Shown here in pieces: positions 53,393 through 61,957 of a DNA stretch of 64,000 nt. Origin of the DNA: LMUY01 sp964242215 (GTDB lineage: Bacteria; Pseudomonadota; Alphaproteobacteria; Acetobacterales; Acetobacteraceae). The notes beneath the pieces were generated by a model, which saw only the letters and a program-made list of their open reading frames with translations, had not been told where the DNA came from and made no database searches. A program made the position numbers and the translations under genes. The DNA lies in NCBI GenBank assembly GCA_964242215.1, contig CAXTCJ010000007.1:37337-101336 (forward strand), given 5' to 3'. The stretch's first letter is position 1. Each line of letters opens with the position of its first letter.

Positions 53393-54284
53393 GGTGCCGC
53401 TCCGTTGGCCGCATCAAGCGTGCGGCGAGCAAGGCGCCGTAGCCTGCCGCCAACCACGGCCACCCGGCCAGCAGACACGCCGTCAGCAGCCCGGCCGACC
53501 ACAGCAGTTGGAGCGGCAAACCAATCATCGTGGCCCATGTCAGGACGGCGGTATCGTCATCGGCCCATCGCCGGCCCGCGAGCGCGGCCAGCCATCGCAC
53601 CGGGGCATCGGCATTCGACGCGGCCTCGGCCCAAAGCGGCAGGCGGCCGGGCGCGCCATTCGCCTCGACGGCTTCCAGCGCGGTCGCCACCGCGGCGTGC
53701 GCCTGCTCCACCGTCGCATTCGGTGGCAGATAGACCGGCGCGCCAAAGCCGATCGAGACATCGGTGCCGACCTTGACCGGATCGGCATAGTGGATGCCCA
53801 CCGGCACCACCGCCGTGCCCGGCACCGCACGGGCGAGCAGGGCCGCCCCCGGTTCGAGCGGCAAGGGGCGCGGGTCGAGGCTGCTGGTACCCTCGGGGAA
53901 AATGAAGAGCGTCCGCCCGGCCGTTAGCTCGTCGCGGCAGGCGACGAGCGCCGCGCGATTGGCCGCTGATCGGTTGCCACCGTCCTTGCGGCGCATGACG
54001 GCGATGCCGGCCACCAGGGGGCGCAGCAGCCGGGTGCGACGCAGCCGGGCCGCGATGACGAACACGGTCGGGCGGGGCAGGGCATGGGCGTAGAGCCAGC
54101 CATCCATCAGCCCGGCACGATGCCGGCCAACGAACAGCACCGGCCCCGCCAACGGCACGCGCTCGCTGCCTGTCACGCGTATCCGGCCGGTGAACAGCCT
54201 CGCCACCAGGAAGGGCAGGGCGTTGTCAAACCAGAGCCGATGCCCCAGCCCGCGTGGCAGTGCCGCGGTCATACTTGCAGTCAT
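53385..54284 (-). CDS. PlsC-like 1-acylglycerol-phosphate acyltransferase family protein with altered HX4D motif
   Basis: A 299-residue acyltransferase-fold protein. The catalytic block reads VGRHRAGLMDGW, where His55 and Asp61 are five residues apart (HX5D) instead of HX4D. The FPEGTSS motif (129-135) and VPVGIHYADP follow normally. Two hydrophobic C-terminal helices (about 245-285) are extra. The start is ATG 54284 (GGAA about 8 bases upstream); a TTG at 54296 is less likely. First gene of the plsC-PAP2-PPDK-like operon, 15 bp downstream of a TetR-type palindrome. Confidence 0.82.
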   Translation of the reverse strand: MTASMTAALPRGLGHRLWFDNALPFLVARLFTGRIRVTGSERVPLAGPVLFVGRHRAGLMDGWLYAHALPRPTVFVIAARLRRTRLLRPLVAGIAVMRRKDGGNRSAANRAALVACRDELTAGRTLFIFPEGTSSLDPRPLPLEPGAALLARAVPGTAVVPVGIHYADPVKVGTDVSIGFGAPVYLPPNATVEQAHAAVATALEAVEANGAPGRLPLWAEAASNADAPVRWLAALAGRRWADDDTAVLTWATMIGLPLQLLWSAGLLTACLLAGWPWLAAGYGALLAARLMRPTERHRA

Positions 54285-54299
54285 GGTGCGTTCCAACTA

Positions 54300-54370
54300 T
54301 GAACGTTGTTCATGAACTGGACGGTAGCAAGGTCATGAACAACGTTCAAGGAAAATCTGAACAACGTTCA
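54300..54370. promoter_or_regulatory. Three 13-bp TetR-type operators in the tetR/plsC divergent promoter
   Basis: The palindrome TGAAC-N3-GTTCA occurs at 54300-54312 (TGAACGTTGTTCA), 54336-54348 and 54358-54370 (both TGAACAACGTTCA). All copies are identical when read on one strand. Centres are 36 and 22 bp apart. They cover the space between plsC (54284) and tetR (54383), so one repressor dimer family could shut both directions. Confidence 0.88.
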
Positions 54371-54382
54371 AAAATACCCACT

Positions 54383-54970
54383 ATGCTCCGGCACCAGGAG
54401 CTGCACGATAGCCTGCTGACTGCCGCCGAGACGGCGATCGCGTCCGGCGGCATCGCCAACCTCAAGGCGCGCGCGGTGGCGGAGACGGTGGGGTGCTCGG
54501 TGGGGGCGATCTACGGCGTTTTCGCCGACCTCGACGCGCTGGTGCTCGCGGTGAACGGTCGCACGCTCGATGCCATCGCCGCAGCCCTGGCCCAGGTGCC
54601 GGCGCGGGGTGGCCCGGCGGACCACCTGACGCGGTTGGCCGAGGCGTATCTCGGCTATGCCGCCGCCAATGGGCCGCGCTGGCGTGCGCTGTTCCAGCAC
54701 CGCATGCCGGAGGGCCGGCCGGTGACGCCGGGCTACGCCGAACGCCAGCTCGCCGCGTTCTCGTTCATCGAGGTGCCGTTGGCCGAGCTGCGGCCCGATC
54801 TACCGACCGCCAAGCGCACAGTCTTGGCACGCACGCTGTTTTCGGCAGTCCATGGCATGGTGGACCTGGGCCTGGACGAAAAGGTGGCCAGCCTGAAACC
54901 AGCGGAGCTGAAGGCGCAGATCCGGCTGGTCGTATCGGCCATTGCTGCCGGGCTTACGGCCTCCCACTAA
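54383..54970 (+). CDS. TetR-family repressor of the lipid island
   Basis: A 195-residue TetR protein with the helix-turn-helix at about 8-50 (LLTAAETAIASGGIANLKAR, then VAETVGCSVGAIYGVFADLDALV) and a TetR_C-like ligand domain (YAERQLAAFSFIEVPLAELRP). I start at ATG 54383 because the HTH begins right after and three operators lie upstream. ATGs at 54335 and 54299 are in frame and would put operators inside the gene; none has a good Shine-Dalgarno. The same palindrome at the aas promoter implies one regulon. Its stop overlaps the aas stop by 4 bp (convergent). Confidence 0.87.
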   Translation: MLRHQELHDSLLTAAETAIASGGIANLKARAVAETVGCSVGAIYGVFADLDALVLAVNGRTLDAIAAALAQVPARGGPADHLTRLAEAYLGYAAANGPRWRALFQHRMPEGRPVTPGYAERQLAAFSFIEVPLAELRPDLPTAKRTVLARTLFSAVHGMVDLGLDEKVASLKPAELKAQIRLVVSAIAAGLTASH

Positions 54971-57900
54971 GCCGCCAGCTGCCGCTGAGCCGCAGCGTAA
55001 TCGATCTTCCCCGTCCCCAGCCGCGGCAGCGCTTCCACGACCCGAATTGTACGTGGCACCGCGATCTCGGCCGCCCCATGCGCCCGGGCGTGGGCCAGCA
55101 GCGGCCCGGACGCGGCATCGGCCTGTGTCGTCAGCAGCACCAAGGCCTCGCCCTTGCGCCCATCCGGCACCGCGACCACCGCATGCGCCGCCTGCGGCCA
55201 CAGCGAGGCGGCCAGGGCCTCGGCGGCCGGCATGGACACCATCTCGCCCGCGATCTTGGCGAAGCGCTTGGCCCGCGCGACGATCGTCACGAAACCCTCC
55301 GCATCCACCGTGCACACGTCGCCGGTGTCGTACCACCCCTCCGGCAGTGTCTCGAGTACGCCGGGTGCGGACGCCCGCAGGTAGCCCAGCATCACGTTGG
55401 GGCCACGCACCATCAGCCGCCCACCATCGGTGATGCCCTCCACCGGGTCCAGCCGGTGCTCGATGCCCGGCAGCAAGCGGCCGGCGGCACCCGGCCGGCT
55501 GTGCATCGGCGAGTTCAACGCCAGCACCGGGGCCGTCTCGGTCGCGCCATAACCCTCCAGCACGCGCACGCCGAACTTCTCCGCATACAGCCGCCGCGTG
55601 TCGTCGCGTAGTTTTTCGGCGCCGGAGAAGATGTAGCGCATCGCGTAGAAGTCGTACGCGTGGGCAAAGCGTGCCCAACCGGTCAGGAAGGTATCCGTGC
55701 CGAACGCGATGGTGCTGTCGGTGTCGTAGATCAGCTCGGGCACGATCCGGTAGTGCAGCGGCGACGGATAGAAGAAGGTCCGCACCCCCGACAGCAGCGG
55801 CAGCAGCGTGCCGCCGGTCAGCCCGAACGAGTGGAACATCGGCATCGCGTTGAACACGCGGTCGGTGCTGTTGAAATCCACCACCGACGCGACCTGCGCG
55901 ATATTGGCCAGGATGTTGCGGTGGCTGAGCACGACACCCTTCGGCGCACCCTCCGACCCGCTGGTGAACAGCACCACGGCGGGCGTATCCGCGGCGACCT
56001 GTGCACCCGGCAGCCGGCGGGCGAGCATCATGTCCAGCACGCCGCGCAGCTTGGCGAACCGGCCCAGCCCCGCACGCACATCCTCCAGCCAAAGGAAGCG
56101 CACCTGGCGCTCCATCTGTGCCACCACCGGGCCGAGCTTGGCGCGCTCGACGAAGGCGCGGGACGACAGCACGGTGCCGGCCTGCGCCGCCGCACAGGCC
56201 GCGAGCATGGCCTCCGCGCCGGCGGAGAAATTCAGCATCGCGGGGACCCGGCCCCAGGCCTGCAACGCCATGAAGGTCACGACGGCGCCGTTGGCGTTCG
56301 GCAGCATGACTCCGACGCGCCCGCCCAGTGGGGCCTCGTTCGCCAGCCGCCGGCCCAGCACGGCAGCCCCCAGTAGCAGCTTGCGGTAGCTCATCGGTTC
56401 GCGGGCGATGTCCTCGGCGATGGCGGATCCCGGCCCGTAGCGGTGCGCGGCGGCCAGCAGGGCGGCGAACAGCGAGCGGCCGGTGGGGGAGGTGGCGAAG
56501 GCGGATTGCTCCATCACGCCTTGCAGCACGGTGCCGACGGCGCGGCGGCGCGGGCGGCCGAGCAACGCCGGGTCGATGGCAAGCTCGATCGGCGGCAACA
56601 CGGTCAGCGACAGCGGCGGAAACCACCGGTGCGGCGTGCGCCCGGCCAGGCGGGTCAGCTTGGTGAACTGCAGCCCGTCGATCCGGATCGGCACCACGAT
56701 GGCGCCAGCGCGGTCGGCGATCATGCCGGCGCCCTCGTACACCTTCATCAGCGAGCCGGTGGTGGTCAGCCGGCCCTCGGGGAATATCACCAGTTTCTCG
56801 CCATCCTTCACGGCGCGCACCATGGTCTTGGTGCTGAATGGGTTCGCCGGGTCGACCGCGAACGAGCGCACCGCCGCGAGCAGTGGGCGGGCCCACCAGC
56901 GCCGGGCGATGTGGATGTTGACGGCGAAGGTCGGCGTGCCCGGCAGGAAGGCGGCGACGAAGCAGCCATCCAGGAAGCTCTGATGGTTCACCACGTAGAC
57001 GGTGCGTCGGTCGGCCGGCGGCAAATGCTCTAGCCCTGCAACCGACACGCCGTGGAACGTCCGGAAATACCAGCGGAACACCGCACGCAACGTCTCCTGC
57101 GGCAGGATGCGGACGATCCAGGCGGCGACCAATAGGTTCGCCGCTGCGGCCAGGATTAACACGGTGGCCGGCGCCAAGCCCGCCACGGCGAGCCCGGCGG
57201 TGATCGCGGCTCCCACTGCGATGGCTGCAGCGTTGACCACGTTGTTGGCGGCGATCATCCGGGCCAGCTCCGCCGGGGCCGACGATTCCTGCATCACGGC
57301 ATAGAGTGGAACGGAGTAGATCCCGCCGCACGCCGCCAACAGCAGCAGGTCTATCAGCAGGTGCCAGCCGGCGATGCTGTGCAGCACCGCCGCGATATCC
57401 GGCAGCGCCGGGGCGTGGCTGACGCTACGGCCGAAATCCCACAGGAAGATCGTCAGACCCACGGCCGCGAACGGCACCAGCCGCGGCGACACCTCGCCCC
57501 GCAGCAACCGCGAGCACAGCATCGACCCGGCGCCTACGCCCACGGAGAAGAAGGCGAGGAGCAGCGTGAACACCGGCGGCGCGGCGTGCAGGTCGTTGCG
57601 CACCATCGTCGGCAACTCGGCCAACACGGTGGCACCGATCGCCCAGAACCAGCTCAGCCCCAGCAGCGACAGCCAAACTGGGCGATTGGCCCGCGCCGTG
57701 GCGAGCAGCCGGGTCGTCTCGCCGACGAGGTTGGCTCCGATGCGCAGGCCCGGCGTGAGGGACGGCGCACGCGGCACCAGCACCGCGGCCGCGGTGCCGG
57801 CCGCTGCCACCACGAGCCCGGCGATGGACACGATCACGGGCCCATACTGCAGGTCGAACAGGGCGCTGCCGGCAATGGTGCCTGCCAGGATGCCGAGGAA

Positions 57901-58338
57901 GGTGCCTGCCTCCACCAGGCCATTGCCGGCCACCAGCTCGGTTTCCGCGAGGTGGGCGGGAAGGATGCTGTATTTGAGCGGACTGAAGAACGTCGCCTGC
58001 ACGCCCAGGCCGAACAGCACTGCGAACAGGATCGGCATGCTGCCGAGCAGGAATCCGGTGGCCGCCAGCGCCATCAGCGCGACCTCACCGAGCTTGACGA
58101 TCAGGATCGTGCGCGATTTTTCCCATTTGTCGGCAATCTGCCCGGCGGTGGCCGACAGCAGCACGTAGGGGAGGATGAACACGCCACCCGCCACCGCCAC
58201 CAACGCCGGTGCGCCTGCCTGGCCGGCGCGGAACAGGATCAGCACGACGAGCGCGTTCTTGAACAGATTGTCGTTGAGAGCGCCCAGGGTCTGGGTGACC
58301 AACAGCGGCGCGAGCCGTCGGGAGGTGAGCAGGGACAT
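54967..58338 (-). CDS. aas: Fused LplT-PlsC-acyl-ACP synthetase (Aas-type)
   Basis: A 1123-residue three-part protein. Residues 1 to about 400 are an MFS/LplT-like lysophospholipid transporter with about 12 helices. About 420-620 is an acyltransferase with a normal HX4D (NHQSFLDG) and FPEGRLTTTGS. About 640-1123 is an AMP-forming acyl-ACP/CoA ligase (VVLFTSGSEGAPKGVVLSH, GYGATETAPVLALNS, WYDTGDVCTVDAEGF, catalytic-type Lys in GTGKIDYAA). Such fusions take up lysophospholipid, activate a fatty acid and re-acylate it. ATG 58338 has AGGA upstream, and two operator palindromes lie 18 to 58 bases before it. Confidence 0.92.
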   Translation of the reverse strand: MSLLTSRRLAPLLVTQTLGALNDNLFKNALVVLILFRAGQAGAPALVAVAGGVFILPYVLLSATAGQIADKWEKSRTILIVKLGEVALMALAATGFLLGSMPILFAVLFGLGVQATFFSPLKYSILPAHLAETELVAGNGLVEAGTFLGILAGTIAGSALFDLQYGPVIVSIAGLVVAAAGTAAAVLVPRAPSLTPGLRIGANLVGETTRLLATARANRPVWLSLLGLSWFWAIGATVLAELPTMVRNDLHAAPPVFTLLLAFFSVGVGAGSMLCSRLLRGEVSPRLVPFAAVGLTIFLWDFGRSVSHAPALPDIAAVLHSIAGWHLLIDLLLLAACGGIYSVPLYAVMQESSAPAELARMIAANNVVNAAAIAVGAAITAGLAVAGLAPATVLILAAAANLLVAAWIVRILPQETLRAVFRWYFRTFHGVSVAGLEHLPPADRRTVYVVNHQSFLDGCFVAAFLPGTPTFAVNIHIARRWWARPLLAAVRSFAVDPANPFSTKTMVRAVKDGEKLVIFPEGRLTTTGSLMKVYEGAGMIADRAGAIVVPIRIDGLQFTKLTRLAGRTPHRWFPPLSLTVLPPIELAIDPALLGRPRRRAVGTVLQGVMEQSAFATSPTGRSLFAALLAAAHRYGPGSAIAEDIAREPMSYRKLLLGAAVLGRRLANEAPLGGRVGVMLPNANGAVVTFMALQAWGRVPAMLNFSAGAEAMLAACAAAQAGTVLSSRAFVERAKLGPVVAQMERQVRFLWLEDVRAGLGRFAKLRGVLDMMLARRLPGAQVAADTPAVVLFTSGSEGAPKGVVLSHRNILANIAQVASVVDFNSTDRVFNAMPMFHSFGLTGGTLLPLLSGVRTFFYPSPLHYRIVPELIYDTDSTIAFGTDTFLTGWARFAHAYDFYAMRYIFSGAEKLRDDTRRLYAEKFGVRVLEGYGATETAPVLALNSPMHSRPGAAGRLLPGIEHRLDPVEGITDGGRLMVRGPNVMLGYLRASAPGVLETLPEGWYDTGDVCTVDAEGFVTIVARAKRFAKIAGEMVSMPAAEALAASLWPQAAHAVVAVPDGRKGEALVLLTTQADAASGPLLAHARAHGAAEIAVPRTIRVVEALPRLGTGKIDYAAAQRQLAA

Positions 58339-58356
58339 CGGTGCGATCCTGGTCTG

Positions 58357-58396
58357 TGAACAACGTTCATGTTACGCTTGTTGTGAACGTTGTTCA
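58357..58396. promoter_or_regulatory. Two TetR-type operators upstream of aas
   Basis: TGAACAACGTTCA at 58357-58369 and its reverse complement TGAACGTTGTTCA at 58384-58396, 27 bp apart, identical to the three sites at 54300-54370. They lie just before the aas start (58338) on the minus strand and about 200 bp before the beta-propeller gene, so aas is the likely target. Confidence 0.87.
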
Positions 58397-58593
58397 AGGG
58401 GCTTCCTGACGCAGCCAAGCAAGCTGCTGCTGGTGGGGCCGAAATCGGGTCTGCTGGTGACACTGCTGATCGAAGTGGCCGCATAGTCGGCTGCCCGCTT
58501 GCGCCGCGACGGAAATCGTGGATGACCCGGCGGCACCTCGGCGCTAGGCTTCACGCAACGGCCTGGACAACCAGGGCCCACGGAGGAACGCCG

Positions 58594-59754
58594 ATGCTCA
58601 GATCCGCGATACTGACCATGTCCGCGTGCGCGGCGGCATTCATCTGGGCTAGCCCCGCGCGAGCCGCGGATATCATCCTGTCGATGAACGACAACCACAC
58701 CGTGCTGGATGAGAAAGGCGCTCAGGTCGCGGCAACTCCGATGCGGCCAGACACGGTGGACCTCATCGACATCGGACAGAGCCCGCCGCGCATCGTCAGC
58801 ACGATCGACGTCCCCGGCTCGGTCGTCGGGCCGCCTTTCGCGGTCTGGATGGCCGAGGACTCCAGTTGGGCCATTCTGACGGCCGCCACCAAGGCCGACC
58901 CGGCGGTACCGCTCGGCATCGCATGGGACGACACCGTCTCCGTGCTCGACCTGACCAGCACACCGCCGCACGTGACGCAGGTGCTGCATGCGGGCGCGGG
59001 CGCCACCACCGTGCGTATGTCGCCGGACGGCACACTGGCGCTGGTGGCCAACCGTGCGGAGGGCTCCGTGTCCGTGTTCTCGGTGAGTGGCAAGCACCTG
59101 GAGCCAGTCGGCAAGGTGACCTTCGGCGACCAATCGGGTGCCAGCGGCATCGTGTTCAGCAAGGACGGCAAGACCGCCATCGTCAGCCGCCAGTGGGATG
59201 ACCAGGTCAGCGTGCTGCACATCGATGGCACGACGGTGACGCTGGACAAGCGGCCAATCACGACCGCGATCGGCCCCTATACGATCGATGCCGTTCCGGA
59301 CCGAAGCTTGGCCGCTGTCAGCAACATGGGACGCGGGAGCGGCGACGTAGACTCGGTCTCGCTCATCGACATGACGAGCACCCCGCCCCGCGCCGTCTCG
59401 ATCGCCCCCGCGGCAAGTGGGCCGGTACCGATGAAGTTTTCGCCCGACGGCAAGTTTCTGGCCGTCGGTGCGGAAATGGGCACGCCGCTCGTGCCGTCCA
59501 ATCCGCTGTACCACGAGCATGGCGTGGTGCAGATCTTCGCGTTGAGCGACAAGACGCTGAGCTTGGTTGCCACTGGCCAGATCGGCCGCTGGACGGAGGG
59601 CATCGCCTGGTCTCGCGACGGCAAGACGCTGCTGGTGCAGAGCGACCGCGACCGCACCATCAGCGTGTTCGACTTCGACGGGCATAAGCTGACCGCAAAA
59701 CCGGATCTGATCCCGACCGGTGGCCCGGTCGCATTCGGTGTACCCTGGCCCTAG
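58594..59754 (+). CDS. Exported beta-propeller (YVTN/lactonase-like) protein
   Basis: A 386-residue protein with a signal peptide (LTMSACAAAFIWASPARA, cleavage about 24-25). It then has about seven repeated blades with MSPDGTLALVANRAEGSVSVFSV-like units (FSKDGKTAIVSRQWDDQVSVL, FSPDGKFLAVGAE, WSRDGKTLLVQSDRDRTISVF). This is a periplasmic or secreted propeller of unknown function; enzymatic and purely binding roles are both possible. GGAGG lies 8 bases before ATG 58594. Confidence 0.85.
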   Translation: MLRSAILTMSACAAAFIWASPARAADIILSMNDNHTVLDEKGAQVAATPMRPDTVDLIDIGQSPPRIVSTIDVPGSVVGPPFAVWMAEDSSWAILTAATKADPAVPLGIAWDDTVSVLDLTSTPPHVTQVLHAGAGATTVRMSPDGTLALVANRAEGSVSVFSVSGKHLEPVGKVTFGDQSGASGIVFSKDGKTAIVSRQWDDQVSVLHIDGTTVTLDKRPITTAIGPYTIDAVPDRSLAAVSNMGRGSGDVDSVSLIDMTSTPPRAVSIAPAASGPVPMKFSPDGKFLAVGAEMGTPLVPSNPLYHEHGVVQIFALSDKTLSLVATGQIGRWTEGIAWSRDGKTLLVQSDRDRTISVFDFDGHKLTAKPDLIPTGGPVAFGVPWP

Positions 59755-59783
59755 ACGCCCGGGATGGCGTCAGACTCTTCTGC

Positions 59784-60842
59784 TCAGTTGGACGCCGGGC
59801 CGAGGGCCTGCGGCTGCTCCTCCTCCAGGAACGAGACGAGTTCGTGGAAGAACTGCATGCGGTTCTTCTCCAGCATCACAGTATGCGTGCCCTCGCCGAT
59901 CTGCACCCAACGCTTGTAGGGCGTGTTCTTGAGCTCGCCGAAATAGGCCAGCGTTTGGTACGTCGGCAGATCCGCATCCCACTCTGCGTGGAGCAGCAGC
60001 ACCGGGACACGGATGTCGGCCGGCTGGTAGAGCGGCTTATCCACCATCCAGTAGTCGCGACTGTCCTGCGCCGTACCGTTGGGTGCGCGCAGCACCGGCG
60101 GGCTTTGCTTGGCACCCACCGGGTCGGTCGCGAAAGTTGCGTCGGCCCACTGATCGAACCAGCCCGGCGGGATGAGCGTGGCCTTCTTGTCCTCCGGCAC
60201 ACCGCTCAGCCAACGCGCCAGGGTCTGCTCGCGCGTCACGACGCGGTAAGCGCCGAGGGGCGGCGCACCGGCCGGCGTGCGATTGGTGCTCAACCATTGT
60301 GGCGCGTAGAGCACCAGGCGGTTGACCTTCTCGTTGTGCGCGCTCGTGTAGAGGCCCATGATCGACGTCCCCCAGGACCAGCCCATCAGGTCGATCTTCG
60401 GCACGCCGCGGTGCTGCATGATGAAGTCGACCGTGGCGCTCACATCCCGCGCCGCCTCCATCGTCGACGCGACCGGCGTGCCCTGGCCCGGCGGCCCGTC
60501 CATGGAGGCTGGGCGCGTCGAGCGGCTATATCCGCGCACGTCCGCCAGCCACACGTCCCAGCCCCGCGCCGCCAGCATGTCCATCATCGAGGCGCCGCCC
60601 ACCGGCAGGTCGAACGAGGTCTCCGCCGGGTAGGTCGCGCCGTGTACGAACAGCAGAATGCGATCCGGCGTGAAGCTCGTTACGCCCGTCGGATGCTTCT
60701 CCCGCACGTAGAGCTGGATCCCCGGATCGGACGTAACGGTGTATTCCGTCATGTCGGTGCCAGCCGCCATCGCCGCTCCTCCCCAGCCTAGAACCGCTGC
60801 CAGAATGGCCGCACGCAGAATGCCGCCCATTATTTGGGGCAT
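59784..60842 (-). CDS. Exported alpha/beta hydrolase
   Basis: A 352-residue alpha/beta hydrolase with a signal peptide (LRAAILAAVLGWGGAAMAAG). The oxyanion segment LLFVHGATYP, nucleophile Ser156 in MGWSWGTS, acid in HAEWDADLP and His in GEGTHTVMLEKNR form a full triad. Likely an esterase or amidase in the periplasm; substrate unknown. GGAGG precedes ATG 60842. Convergent with the propeller gene, 29 bp between stops. Confidence 0.88.
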   Translation of the reverse strand: MPQIMGGILRAAILAAVLGWGGAAMAAGTDMTEYTVTSDPGIQLYVREKHPTGVTSFTPDRILLFVHGATYPAETSFDLPVGGASMMDMLAARGWDVWLADVRGYSRSTRPASMDGPPGQGTPVASTMEAARDVSATVDFIMQHRGVPKIDLMGWSWGTSIMGLYTSAHNEKVNRLVLYAPQWLSTNRTPAGAPPLGAYRVVTREQTLARWLSGVPEDKKATLIPPGWFDQWADATFATDPVGAKQSPPVLRAPNGTAQDSRDYWMVDKPLYQPADIRVPVLLLHAEWDADLPTYQTLAYFGELKNTPYKRWVQIGEGTHTVMLEKNRMQFFHELVSFLEEEQPQALGPASN

Positions 60843-61183
60843 GGTTGGTTCCCTCCCGCTCGTTGTTGCAATGAGGCTAGCCCGGCGTCGACCAGCGGGC
60901 TAGAGCGGCGATGCGTCCGCATTCAGCGACAACGGCATCGGCTCGTCGGCCGTCCAGGACAGGTCACGACGATTGACCGTGTACGTTCAATCGGATTAGC
61001 GTCGACTGCGGCTCGATAAGAAGCCGACAGGGAAAGCCAAGTATGACCCGGCGTGGACGATCACCCGATGGACGACTGGGACGGGATGCAGACCCTCCGT
61101 CTGCTCGTGTGCAACTCGCCGATGCGCATAACACCGCAGGCCGGCCTTGATCTGCCGCTTCGCCCCCCGATAGGAAACAGCCC
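60843..61183. other. Gene-free divergent promoter region
   Basis: Lies between the starts of the exported hydrolase (minus) and the class II aldolase-like gene (plus). No open frame with recognisable similarity, strong palindrome or repeat was found; a short 5-bp-stem hairpin near 61008-61025 is too weak to interpret. Confidence 0.5.
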
Positions 61184-61957
61184 ATGTGCCCGCCCGACCG
61201 CATCGCCGTCCATGCCGCCGATACCGCCGCCGCCGGCGAGCCCCCCGATCCGGCGCTGATCGCTGACTTGGTGACCGCGAACCACATCCTGTTCGATCAG
61301 GGCGTGGTTGACGCATTCGGCCACATCAGCGCCCGGCACGATAAGCGTCCGGACCGGTTTCTGCTGGCCCGCAACATGGCGCCTGGGAACGTGACGGCAG
61401 CTGACATCGTGCAGTTCGACCTCGAGGGAAACCCGGTGGATGCCGGCGGGCGCAAAGTGTACCTGGAACGCTTCATCCACGCCGAGATCTTCCGCGCCCG
61501 GCCGGACGTGATGGCGGTGGTGCATTCGCATTCCCACAACATCGTCCCCTTGAGCGTGGTGAAGGGTGTGTCGTTGCGCGCGATCTTCCACATGGCCGGC
61601 TTCATCGGCGAGGCGGCCCCCGTGTTCGAAATCCGTGAGTGCGGCGGCGATGGGACCGACCTGTTGATCAGCGACAACGCCCTGGGCCGCGCGCTGGCGG
61701 CGAAATTCGCCAACGCCGATATCGCGCTGATGCGCGGCCACGGATCGACCGTGGTGGCCAACTCGGTGCCGTTGGCGGTGTACCGCGGCGTCTACGCCGA
61801 GCTGAACGCCCGCTATCAGTTGCAGGCCAGCAGCTTGGGCGAGGTGACCTACCTGACCGCCGCCGAGGGCCGCGCCTGCGTCGACCGGGTCGAAGGCCAA
61901 GTCCAGCGGCCATGGGACCTGTGGAAGGCTGAAGCCGCACGGCGGCGAGCGGGCTGA
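61184..61957 (+). CDS. Class II aldolase/adducin-family protein, possible aromatic decarboxylase
   Basis: A 257-residue class II aldolase-fold protein with Zn ligands in AVVHSHSHNIVPLS (His113/His115 region) and ALMRGHGST. The substrate phosphate-type loop near VVDAFGHISARHDKRPDRF is present. The family holds aldolases and also dihydroxyphthalate decarboxylases that make protocatechuate. The 1-bp overlap (TGATG) with a MobA-type hydroxylase gene, whose product is protocatechuate, makes an aromatic-acid decarboxylase role plausible (inference). Confidence 0.85.
   Translation: MCPPDRIAVHAADTAAAGEPPDPALIADLVTANHILFDQGVVDAFGHISARHDKRPDRFLLARNMAPGNVTAADIVQFDLEGNPVDAGGRKVYLERFIHAEIFRARPDVMAVVHSHSHNIVPLSVVKGVSLRAIFHMAGFIGEAAPVFEIRECGGDGTDLLISDNALGRALAAKFANADIALMRGHGSTVVANSVPLAVYRGVYAELNARYQLQASSLGEVTYLTAAEGRACVDRVEGQVQRPWDLWKAEAARRRAG

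Noticed and set aside
60843..61183. Short open frames in the divergent promoter gap
   Set aside because: No ribosome site, no similarity and ordinary random-frame composition.
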